A stretch of DNA of 64,000 nt, from the NCBI GenBank assembly GCA_030533445.1, contig CM060064.1:40885287-40949286 (forward strand), written 5' to 3'. Below the pieces are notes generated by a model, which saw only the letters and a program-made list of their open reading frames with translations, was not told the DNA's origin and did not search any database. Source of the stretch: Cyprinodon diabolis. Its lineage: Eukaryota > Chordata > Actinopteri > Cyprinodontiformes > Cyprinodontidae. The stretch's first letter is position 1. The number at the start of each line of letters is the position of its first letter. Of the stretch, positions 47,095 through 56,649 are shown in pieces. The position numbers and the translations under genes are program-made.

Positions 47095-48165
47095 TGTGGT
47101 AATGTGGCCTTTTTGTCAAGTTTATTGCATGTTGTTTTCTAATTTTGGATTTTCTTTACTTTTGAACTGATTTACTTGTTTTCATTTTTGTGTGTTGCAT
47201 GTTTTTTCTGATTTTGTTTGGAGGTCACATTGCCACTCACACCTGGACACGCCCACAGCAACGGCACAGGTGTTCCCCCTCAGCCAGGCAGCGTGCAGGG
47301 ACACTGATAAAAAGGCAGCTGTTTGGTTGGAGGGAGAGGTCCTGCAAGACACAGACGCTCTGGACATGGGAAGACACAGACGCTCTGGACATGGGAAGGC
47401 AAAGACCGGACGTGGAGGGCCGTGGCCGGACTCTAAGGAGAGCCAAACTGAGCGGGTGAGGGAGAAGCATCAGGACATTTTTAAGTGACCGGTTACCGCA
47501 GGCATACTGGAGCAGGGCGTACTGGAGCGAGGCGCTGAGCCGCTCGGGAGCGGGGCGCTGAGGCGCGCTGGAGCAAGACAGTATGGAGAGCGGCGCATGG
47601 AGAGCGGCGCACTGGAGAGCGGCGCACTGGAGACCGGCGCTATGGAGAGCGGCACAGAGGCACGCTGGCGAGAGGACCGCGTGTTGGAGGAGACCTCACT
47701 GGTGCCAGCTATGCTGGCGAGGCCCGCACGCGCAGCATTCTGAACAGAGGACCGCGTGTTGGAGGAGACCTCACTGGTGCCAGCTACGCTGGCGAGGCCC
47801 GCACGCGCAGCATGCTGAACAGAGGACCGCGTGTTGGAGGAGACCTCACTGGTGCCAGCTATTCTGGCGAGGCCCGCACGCGCAGCATGCTGGCGAGAGG
47901 ACCGTGCGTTGGAGGAAGGACTGCGCCCTCCATCGTGCCAGCTGGAGCGCATCTCAGGGCTATCTCATTGACTCTGCTGCTCCGATGCCCTACATTTTTA
48001 TCTTTTTATTTACTTTTAATCCCTTCCTTTTTAGCCCTTCCTTTTAACCCATTTTATTGAACTTTTAAACCAATAAAAGGTTTTGAGGCTCTGCTCACAA
48101 TCGCCGCAGTCTGTTTGGTTTTATGTTTTTTTTTTTTTTTAAGATCGCGCCTCTCGGGTGCCACA
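47095..48165 (+). repeat. 3' LTR of the short-interior element
   Basis: Same sequence as the 5' LTR, with extra copies of a 75 bp minisatellite (47672-47896), an additional GGAGAGCGGCGCACT unit near 47600, and a duplicated 'gacacagacgctctggacatgggaa' segment near 47347. AATAAA near 48072 precedes the end. The length difference from the 5' LTR (184 bp) comes mostly from these repeats. Confidence 0.85.
47672..47896. repeat. 75 bp minisatellite, three units, inside the 3' LTR
   Basis: Units start at 47672, 47747 and 47822 (GAGGACCGCGTGTTGGAGGA), and a diverged partial unit follows at 47897. They differ at a few positions (cagctatg / cagctacg / cagctatt; cagcattc / cagcatgc). Since 75 is a multiple of three, both strands stay open across it, giving long but meaningless frames. 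The 5' LTR has a single unit. Confidence 0.92.
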
Positions 48166-48169
48166 TAAG

Positions 48170-49223
48170 TTATTTCCCCCACTAGTGTACTCTTGCTTTT
48201 TATGCTTCTTTTGGATTAATGGCTTTTACCTTGTTGAGTTCCCACAACAGGTAAGGCATCTTCTATTGTCCAGCACAGAGGAACCATTAGAATCAATGTG
48301 CAAACATAGACCTAATTTACAAATTCAAGTTAAAACACAAACAGGTTCTGTGGACAATCAAATGAACCAATGCAGAGTTTATTTTTCAGCAAATAAATGT
48401 ATTAGATTTTATTTAAATACTAAAATTTTTACATTTTATCTATTGAAATTAACTATATTTTATATAATCATGTTAATTTTAAAATATATTTAATGTAATT
48501 AATACATATTAACATGATTTAAATAATTAAACCTGTGAAACAAATATGATTATTCTATTTAAAATGTATGTTATTGGTTTACATACAATTTAGAGTAAGT
48601 GAAAACGGGAAACAGGAAATGACATCCTTATGTTCCCACTAAACGCCATCTTCATTCCTCAGGTATGGTACTTCAGCGTCAATGGTGAGTAATCTTTAAT
48701 CATCCTTTTCCTACTTACATATATCTTACATCTCCCCTACCTTGTATCAATGAACAGTTACTTATTTGACTCCAGATATTGGTTACAGATGAGAATGTTT
48801 TCATTCACTTCACAGATCTCTGAATAAAATGGCTTCCTGGTCCTGTATTTTTTACATTTTTATTATGGCAGGTCAAAGGCTTCCCCGGATAAAATGAAGT
48901 CTCCCCGGAAATCCTTGCATCTAAAAGAAACACGTCACCTTACCTCAGAAGAGGACTAATCAATTAACATTTAAGTTACTTTCTTATGGTTAATGTGCAC
49001 CAATAAAAAATCTCTAAATTAAAAGCTTATGGGTATTACTTTTAAGCAATGAAACATGCTGTTCTTTAGAGCCGGAAGTGGCCACAAGCATGAAAAAAAG
49101 AAATTGCATTGAGATTCTTTTTTATGTGACCCTCACTGTGATCAACAATGCTCAAATACAACTTCTTTTTTAAATCATATTTATATAACTGATGATCATT
49201 GAGTCTATAACTCCATTGACATC
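48170..49223. other. Intergenic, no supported gene
   Basis: AT-rich, especially 48360-48600. Possible splice-like contexts exist around 48660-48690 (CTCAG then GTATGG..., and GTGAGTAATC) and 48875-48960, but no coding exon on either strand can be supported. It could hold non-coding exons of the gene whose last exon is at 44332-44658, or nothing. Confidence 0.35.
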
Positions 49224-49225
49224 TA

Positions 49226-50430
49226 CACTCACCGGCCACTTTATTAGGTACCCCATGCTAGTAACGGGTTTGACCCCCTTTTGCCTTCAGAACTGCCTCA
49301 GTTCTTCGTGGCATAGATTCAACAAGGTGCTGGAAGCATTCCTCAGGGAGTTTGGTCCATATTGACATGGCATCACACAGTTGACGCAGATTTGTCGGCT
49401 GCACATCCATGATGCGAATCTCCCGTTCCACCACATCCCAAAGATGCTCTATTGGATTGAGATCTGGTGACTGTGGAGGCCATTTGAGTACAGTGAACTC
49501 ATTGTCATGTTCAAGAAACCAGTCTGAGAGGATTCCAGCTTTATGACATGGCGCATTATCCTGCTGAAAGTAGCCATCAGAAGTTGGGTACTTTGTGGTC
49601 ATAAAGGGATGGACATGGTCAGCAACAATACTCAGGTAGGCTGTGGCGTTGCAACGATGCTCAATTGGTACCAAGGGGCCCAAAGAGTGCCAAGAAAATA
49701 TTCCCCACACCATGACACCACCACCACCAGCCTGAACCGTTGATACAAGGCAGGATGGATCCATGGTTTCATGTTGTAGACGCCAAATTCTGACCCTACC
49801 ATCCGAATGTCGCAGCAGAAATCGAGACTCATCAGACCAGGCAACGTTTTTCCAATCTTCTATAGTCCTTGTGCAAATTGTAGCCTCAGTTTCCTGTTCT
49901 TAGCTGAAAGGAGTGGCACCCGGTGTGGTCTTCTGCTGCTGTAGCCCATCTGCCTCAAACTTCGATGTACTGTCCGTTTAGAGATGCTCTTCTGCCCACC
50001 TTGGTTGTAACGGGTGGTTATTTGAGTCACTGTTGCCCTTCTATCAGCTCGAAGCAGTCTGGCCATTCTCCTCTGACCTCTGGCATCAACAAGGCATTAC
50101 CGCCCACAGAACTGCCGCTCACTGGATGTTTTTTCTTTTTCGGACCATTCTCTGTAAACCCTAGAGATGGTTGTGCGTGAAAATCCCAGTAGATCAGCAG
50201 TTTCTGAAATACTCAGACCAGCCCTTCTGGCACCAACAATCATGCCACGTTCAAAGTCACTGAAATCACCTTTCTTCCCCATACTGATGCTCGGTTTGAA
50301 CTGCAGGAGATTGTCTTGACCATGTCTACATGCCTTAATGCACGGAGTTGCCGCCATGTGATTGGCTGCTTAGAAATTAAGTGTTAACGAGCAGTTAGAC
50401 AGGTGTACCTAATAAAGTGGCCGGTGAGTG
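49226..50430 (-). mobile_element. Tc1/mariner element, DD36E-type, copy B (inverted)
   Basis: The 1205 bp element is bounded by TA (49224-49225, 50431-50432), with the same 20+ bp ends as copy A and the transposase on the minus strand. The two copies form a long inverted pair with about 3.2 kb between them, most of it the LTR element. Confidence 0.92.
49258..50357 (-). pseudogene. Transposase pseudogene of DD36E Tc1/mariner copy B
   Basis: It begins at ATG 50357-50355 and ends at the TAG at 49258-49260. It keeps WSDESRF, FQQDNAPCHKAG and [11 protein letters not shown]. Counting residues from the second Asp to the Glu gives 36 between them (DD36E). Breaks: a nonsense codon after RQFCGR (49 codons into the linker region, 50097-50099), and a deletion of about 13 nt near 49866 that shifts the frame after LRLQFAQ. 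Copy A lacks both, so the two copies decayed independently from a shared active source. Confidence 0.9.
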
Positions 50431-52380
50431 TAGCTTAAGGAGGCATAACGTTTGCTCTGGGGATTTTAAGTGTTTTGGAGAGATCAGAGTAAAACTTAGA
50501 TCCAGTTCAACGGAAAACTTGGGGTTGTAGCTGAAAGGTTTGCGAGTGAGACTGCCAACAACCCTGACTCAAGATAAGTCAGTTTATATTTGAAAGTCAA
50601 AGATCTTAAAGACTTTGGAAAACCTACTAATAAATAAAAAAAATATTGTACAATGTACCACTAATTTTTTAGCCAAACAAAAACATTTAGGATATCCTAA
50701 CTGCTTATGTCTCTTTCGTAAAGTGTATATGAATATCTAGTTTTAATGATATGATAGTACAGTGTGGTGTAACTCACCTTTCAAGTCTGCTTTGTTTCCA
50801 CCATGTTACTGCGAGGATGGTTGACGCCGGCCCTCAGATTGCACAGCAGAGGTGAATTGTCCCACAAAAGATAATCACAAAGTAATTACTGTAAAAGCAC
50901 TTCATCCTTTCTTATCCAGGGTGACCCATATTGTAAAGATAGGAGCTCTGTGTTTGGCTCAAGGACTCTTCAACAGATGTCACTTCAGTTCACGGGCACA
51001 CCTTATCTTTTCTTGGAATCAAACCTGTGACCTTTGTTTCCTCCTCCAGCAGCTGGTTCATGCACCAAATGTTTCACCATGCAAAAGTTAGATTGAAAGA
51101 AACTGTTTTCTTTTAGGGTAAAAAAATGTAAAATGAAGGAAAAAAATAATTTAGAGAAATGCTATAACTTTCAAATATCAGGAAGAAATTAGATTTTTTT
51201 AAAATCAAAGTTGGGTCTATATGCTGATGTTAAGTTCGACATCAGTCACGGTATGAGATTGAAATCTAGACAAACTCAAGACAGTTATCATTACAGGCAG
51301 AGCAGTGGCCGTCCATCAAGCTGTGACTCCAGACAGAATTTTGTTGCGTATGCATGGGTTAGAAATATGTCTCATGCATTATGATTCTCCAAAAAAAAAG
51401 TCAATTTTATATGAACTGAGAAAATGGGAGATTTTGGTTGTGATTTCTTTTCAGCAGTTGCTCATGTACCTTACAGTATGATGGAAATTGATCAGCTGGA
51501 AATGTACGGAAAGGCATCTAGCTAGAGAGAATTTTTCTTTAGAATGCCTATTTTAAAGTAGTATGTTAGTAACAAGCCGTAAGGATGTTCCCACCAGCCC
51601 ATTCTAATAGTGTGGGGTTTGCAACAACAGAGGTTTCTTCCAGATAAAGCCTTTTTCCTTTCATATATCACTACATGCATGTTCAGGGAGAGGGATTGCT
51701 GCAAAGTTTATGACCCAATGCAAGTTACAGTCCACTGTCACTACCAGCTCACGCAGTAATAAATACTGCAAATCTGTGATATGTTGCAATCTACTGGCTT
51801 TCCTTAAATAGAAAACTTTTTTACTAGTGAACTTATGATTAAAAGTAAATAGAATTTAATCTTAATTTTTAGGGGGTTAAAAGTCTTGAGATAACGTATG
51901 TTATAAATAGTCTAAACATGGATAAAATAGATAATAGAAATAATAGAAATTATTGTCCGATACTTATACATATATATTAGTATACCTCACTAAAACCGAA
52001 TATTTCAATGGGACATGTAGAATTCGTGGACTAATCTATCTGTCTAGTATATTCATTAATATATATAGTCAATTTGTAAATACTGAATAAATACTAAATG
52101 ATACCCTGGACAGAAGACATTTTATTATAAAAGCTAATTACAAAGAATAACGCAATGTCTTTAGAACCTAAATTAATACAAATATTTCAAAATGTTCCAA
52201 TTTGTTAAAGCAGTTGCGAGATGGCAGAAAATTATGAAAAAGATAAAAAGCAATTCTGTCATTAAATAAAATTACATATCCCAAAAAATAAAGTTATGTA
52301 AGCAAAGAATGTAACTATAGGAGGTGCTTAAACTTTTCCAGGTCTTTCCATCATTAAGAACAGAGAGATTCAGTTTCAGT
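50431..52380. other. Intergenic with a decayed LINE-tail copy
   Basis: No gene is recognised. On the minus strand at about 50770-50860 there is a GC-richer stretch ending in a consensus donor (AAAG before GTGAGT) that could be a non-coding first exon. At 51625-51905 a diverged relative of the fish 3'-tail repeat is seen. The rest is AT-rich. Confidence 0.4.
51625..51905 (+). repeat. Teleost LINE/SINE-type 3' tail, copy 2 (strongly diverged)
   Basis: Its order of phrases parallels the 28190-28477 copy: GAGGTTTCTTCC, TATCACTACATGCATG, GGGATTGC, GGCTTTCCTTAAATAGAAAA, AAAGTCTTGAGATAACGTATG. It has many substitutions and lost the GAATT end. Confidence 0.5.
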
Positions 52381-52740
52381 TCTTAGGGCCGGATCTATCA
52401 AAGGTTTGCATGTATAAAAACGTGAGCTATTTCACTGCGCACGCTAAAAAATGTACAAACTGATCTATCAACAGCGTGCTAAAAGGATTTGGTCTTTAAA
52501 ACGTGCTAAATAGCGCCTCTTATCCATTTAGTACTTTTTCTGCAATGAATATGCAATATGGGGCGTTTACACGCAAAAGTGCGTCTTGTGGGAGGAGAAC
52601 ATGTAAATATATTAATTTAGCACTCGCAAAGTGATTTATCAAACATGAAAGCATTTTTGCTAACGGTATCTGACTGTATATTTAACGTGTTTCAAAAGAA
52701 GGTGCAAATGGTCTGTATGCGTAATTGCGCACACATGGCA

Positions 52741-53115
52741 GCGGTTATTGTCGCAAGAAGGAGACATCGAAATGAAGCAAGGAGATGCAGAGAACGCATT
52801 TTTTCACTCCGTGTGAATATTTTTGGAATGAACGAGGAAACGATCATCAAAACATTTCGTTAATCCAGCATTGACATTTTGGAGCTGTTGGGGGAACTCC
52901 GAATGGATTTGGAGCCAGCCACAAGGAGGACCAACGCAATACCAGATATCACAAAACTTCTTGCAACATTGCACTTTTTTGCATCTGGGTCATTCCAGCG
53001 TACGGTTGCAGCGAGAGCTGGGATCTCCCAATCTCGTTTTTCAGGAGAACCCCGACCTCCCCCCTGCGCCTGTGGAGCAACATGCCAATGCTGCGAGGAT
53101 GCGTACGCGCAGTAA
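52741..53115 (+). pseudogene. HARBI1-like nuclease N-terminal fragment
   Basis: The frame reads RRHRNEARRCRERIFSLRVN, then NEETIIKTFR, a nonsense codon (TAA 52861-52863), then in the same frame IDILELLGELRMDLEPATRR, LLATLHFFASGSFQRTVAARAG and ISQSRF. The 'L..LRFFA.GSFQ..VG...G.SQS.VSR' pattern is characteristic of HARBI1/PIF nucleases. It then runs into unrelated sequence, and the catalytic DDE part is absent, so it is a truncated pseudogene. Confidence 0.75.
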
Positions 53116-53290
53116 TCTCATCCACAGTCACTTCTTGTGAGCCATTTGGTATGTGCATTTTTCTACAGGCCATTACAAAACACCTGTTTCTTTTTTTGTT
53201 TTTTTTTTACTGCAGTGAAGTAGAAATTCAGCCACATACCACGTTAGGGAATAAAGGTTGCCAAAGTTTTTATATATATATATATATATA

Positions 53291-54535
53291 CACTATATTG
53301 CCAAAAGTATTTGCTCACCTGCCTTGACTCACATATGAGCTTAAGTGACATCCCGTTCCTAATCCATAGGGTTCAATATGACGTCGGTCCACCCTTTGCA
53401 GCTAGAACAGCTTCAACTCTTCTGGGAAGGCTGTCCACAAGGTTTAGGAGTGTGTTTATGGGAATTTTTGACCATTCTTCCAGAAGCGCATTTGTGAGGT
53501 CGCACACTGATGTTGGACGAGAAGGCCTGGCTCTCAGTCTCCGCTCTAATTCATCCCAAAGGTGTTCTATCGGGTTGAGGTCAGGACTCTGTGCAGGCCA
53601 GTCAAGTTCATCCACACCAGACTCTGTCATCAATGTCTTTATGGACCTTGCTTTGTGCACTGGTGCACAGTCATGTTGGAAGAGGAAGGGGCCAGCTCCA
53701 AACTGTTCCCACAAAGTTGGGAGCATGGAATTGTCCAAAATGTCTTGGTATGCTGAAGCATTCAGAGTTCCTTTCACTGGAACTAAGGGGCCAAGCCCAG
53801 CTCCTGAAAAACAACCCCACACCATAATCCCCCCTCCACCAAACTTTACACTTGGCACAATGCAGTCAGACAAGTACCGTTCTCCTGGCAACCGCCAAAC
53901 CCAGACCCGTCCATCAGATTGCCAGATGGAGAAGCGCGATTCGTCACTCCAGAGAACGCGTCTCCACTGCTCTAGAGTCCAGTGGCGGCGTGCTTTACAC
54001 CACCGCATCCGACGCTTTGCATTGCACTTGGTTATGTATGGCTTGGATGCAGCTGCTCGACCATGGAAACCCATTCCATGAAGCTCTCTGCGCACTGTTC
54101 TTGAGCTAATCTGAAGGCCACATGAAGTTTGGAGGTCTGTAGTGATTGACTCTGCAGAAAGTTGGCGACCTCTTCGCACTATGCGCTTCAGCATCCGCTG
54201 ACCCCGCTCCGTCAGTTTACGTGGCCTACCACTTCGTGGCTGAGTTGCTGTCGTTCCCAAACACTTCCATTTTCTTATAATACAGCTGACAGTTGACTGT
54301 GGAATATTTAGGAGCGAGGAAATTTCACGACTGGATTTGTTGCACAGGTGGCATCCTATCACAGTTCCACGCTGGAATTCACTGAGCTCCTGAGAGCGAC
54401 CCATTCTTTCACAAATGTTTGTAAAAACAGTCTGCATGCCTAGGTGCTTGAATTTATACACCTGTGGCCATGGAAGTGATTGGAACACCTGATTCCAATA
54501 ATTTGGATGGGTGAGCAAATACTTTTGGCAATATA

Positions 54536-54538
<3 letters not shown>
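53291..54538 (-). mobile_element. Complete Tc1-type transposon inserted in a (TA)n tract
   Basis: The 1248 bp element has perfect 29 bp inverted ends (CACTATATTGCCAAAAGTAT...). TATA-repeat DNA flanks both sides (53273-53290 and 54539-54566), so the TA duplication cannot be delimited exactly. The transposase frame is uninterrupted on the minus strand. It lies inside the Harbinger remnant. Confidence 0.92.
53373..54404 (-). CDS. Tc1-type transposase, DD34E, apparently intact (343 aa)
   Basis: ATG 54404-54402 begins [19 protein letters not shown], the usual family start; the frame is open further upstream only through the terminal repeat. N-terminal HTH ([20 protein letters not shown]), [10 protein letters not shown] linker (GRPR-type hook), second HTH. 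Catalytic residues: Asp in LWSDESRF, Asp in [12 protein letters not shown], Glu in [11 protein letters not shown], with 34 residues between the last two. The glycine-rich patch [11 protein letters not shown] is intact. It ends GGPTSY and stop. The 'QHD' replaces the common QQD. No disabling change is seen, so activity is possible but untested. Confidence 0.92.
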   Translation of the reverse strand: MGRSQELSEFQRGTVIGCHLCNKSSREISSLLNIPQSTVSCIIRKWKCLGTTATQPRSGRPRKLTERGQRMLKRIVRRGRQLSAESITTDLQTSCGLQISSRTVRRELHGMGFHGRAAASKPYITKCNAKRRMRWCKARRHWTLEQWRRVLWSDESRFSIWQSDGRVWVWRLPGERYLSDCIVPSVKFGGGGIMVWGCFSGAGLGPLVPVKGTLNASAYQDILDNSMLPTLWEQFGAGPFLFQHDCAPVHKARSIKTLMTESGVDELDWPAQSPDLNPIEHLWDELERRLRARPSRPTSVCDLTNALLEEWSKIPINTLLNLVDSLPRRVEAVLAAKGGPTSY

Positions 54539-54571
<33 letters not shown>

Positions 54572-54839
54572 GGGTTTTTTTTGGAGGGGGTGGGGGTGTC
54601 ACTGTAAGATTTAAATTTCTTAATGCACTAGTTTGTACAAACTACTTTGCCGCAAACCACAAAACACGCAAAACCATCATTTAAATAGGGTGTGTCCAAC
54701 AGTTTTGCACCTGCCACCAGTTACGCAATCACTCTTGTTAAATCACCCGCAAACCATGGTCCAGCCCCTCGCGCAAAATTCCAGTTTGCAAGCACAAATT
54801 ACTGCAGGCAAAATTGGATCTTGATAATTCCGGCCCTTA

Positions 54840-56640
54840 AAGTCTGCTGTCCTGTACCTTTCAGGTGTGTCTCTGCTTCAACACACATGAGTTAAATTAT
54901 CAGGTCATACTAAGGAGGCAGCAGACTTTCAAGACTGGAATCAAAGATTCCTGTTCCAGAATCTTCCTCAAACATACTTGTTCGTGTTTGCAGAATTAGA
55001 CATTTCAACAAGATATAGATGAAAAATAAGGAGGGGGGGGACATATGAAATGAGGAAACAAATGTTTAAAATTCAAAACACGCATTTGTTTTTCTCTTAT
55101 TTGGATTAATGTTACAATTAATGTTGCATTAAAAGCTCAATTCCATTAAAACCTATACAACTTAAAATACAAATTTAAGTTGTATAAGTTTCTTGTTTGT
55201 TGTAGAAGTTTGACTAGCAAAGGTTTTGCTTTTGCTTTTCAAAATATCTTTTAAAAGCAAAACCTTTGTAGAACATCTGAGGGAACATTTTTAGTCATAA
55301 TCACACAGCTGCTGTCTCAGTGTTTCACTGCATGAGTTGTATAGTAACTTTATCTTGTTCTTCTCCATCATGCTAAAATATCTGTATTTGACTCTGAAAA
55401 GTAATAGAACATGTATATTTTTTCCAGTGACTTAACCAATAACGTTTAAAGGCATTATTTAAAGGTGTTTTAGGTCGTATTTTTCCCCCTACCTATTGTA
55501 GATAGCTGTGCTGCAGAGAGTGGAATTCCTTCATTGAATATAAACTGAAACTTCAAGTAAAGATCCTGTTTAAAGTGTGTTACTTTAAATTTAATTTTCT
55601 TCTTAAAGCTAATGTAATTAATTTAACACCTTTAACTTTTGGAAAAAATAATTAATAGTTCTGCTTTTATATACATTGCTACACTAAAACCAGCACAGCC
55701 AGAGACTGCAGCCCCAGCAGTGCTGCACATCTCTCCCTGAGGTAGCAAAGGGAGTTAAAAGCATAATATGGAGATGGAGCTTGATGGCCGAATGCTCCCA
55801 TCAGAATGGACTCTCATTTGCTTTCATTAAATCCCCCAAAGGAATTAGTGCTATATTCCCATATTGTATTAATTAGTAATCTCATGGTCATTTTACCAGG
55901 CAGTTGGTTGGAAATTGTCAGTTTACAGTGAATGTTAAATGCATCTGCCTTCTCTTACGCTGCTTTGGAGGACTGCTGCAACATATTTTATTAGAGCCTC
56001 CATCCTGGGAATCTATTCACCTATTACAGCACCGTTGATCTCTGGATTATTCAGCTACATTTACTTATTCAAGGAATATGATATTCTGTATTTCTGCAAA
56101 AAAGGTGCAGAAGGACACATTACAAATATTATCAGTTGTACATCTTTTTCACAAAAAATATCAGAGCAGCAAACAGTTTCTTTTTTGTAAATGTTTTTGA
56201 ATTATAATGATCTGTCTTGGAAATGGATCTGTCAAGTCTGAGGTGTGTTCTAGTTATATTTGATAATCCCTGCTTAGACTGTTGAAAATAAGCATGTCAG
56301 AGAAGACCTGCCTCACTGACAGTTTAATGTGAAATTTGAATAATGAAACGTGTACATTTGCTTCTTTAAAAATGCAAGGAAAGACATTGAAGGGTAAACA
56401 ACCTCCAGTTTGCATGTATTTCACCAGGATTGTGCGTGATAACATAGCAACCCTTAAAGAAAAGAGGAAATGTAAAATTTCATGAAGGATAAGATATTAA
56501 GCATAATAAGAAAAGAAAAAGCATACACAAGAACAATACAGGGGTTTTTATGCATTTGTTTACAAAAATTCCTTCCTCTTGTCTCACCTGCTAAGCTGTC
56601 ACTATTTTTATTTTTCTCTACTTATTTTAAAAAATACTCC
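54840..56640. other. Intergenic, no feature recognised
   Basis: AT-rich DNA between the Harbinger remnant and the L1 relic. Open frames (55939-56190, 56254-56445) are short and unrecognised. No splice-flanked coding exon or terminal repeat was found. Confidence 0.4.
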
Positions 56641-56649
56641 TTAATAGTA

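Larger units (their letters stand above)
46065..48165 (+). mobile_element. Short-interior non-autonomous LTR retrotransposon (TRIM-like)
   Basis: Two direct long terminal repeats, 46065-46951 (887 bp) and 47095-48165 (1071 bp), both begin TGTGGTAATGTGG and end GGTGCCACA. They enclose only 143 bp. The whole is flanked by a 4 bp duplication TAAG (46061-46064, 48166-48169). A primer-binding-site candidate starting TGGCGTTGCTGG lies 5 nt after the 5' LTR, and a purine-rich tract ending GTGGGGGGA directly precedes the 3' LTR. No gag or pol is present, so it would depend on another element's proteins. The LTRs are nearly identical outside repeat-number changes, implying a young insertion. Classification as TRIM-like is inferred; the LTRs are unusually long for that class. 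Confidence 0.85.
52386..54836 (+). mobile_element. PIF/Harbinger element remnant interrupted by a Tc1 element
   Basis: The ends GGGCCGGATCTATCAA and the inverse of TTGATAATTCCGGCCC are flanked by TTA on both sides (52383-52385, 54837-54839), matching the 3 bp TWA duplication of Harbinger elements. Without the inserted Tc1 (53291-54538) it would be about 1.2 kb. It retains a fragment of HARBI1-like coding sequence in its left half. Confidence 0.8.

Noticed and set aside
46421..48060. Long frames on both strands in the LTRs with 25-residue repeats
   Set aside because: They arise from GC-rich tandem repeats whose 75 bp period preserves all frames; they are not shared as a conserved protein and lie within LTRs.
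46065..48165. Simple tandem segmental duplication as the explanation
   Set aside because: TG..CA ends, flanking 4 bp duplication and PBS- and purine-tract-like sites fit an LTR element better, though a genome search is needed to be certain.
53311..54081. 256 aa plus-strand open frame
   Set aside because: It is antisense to the intact Tc1 transposase at 53373-54404.
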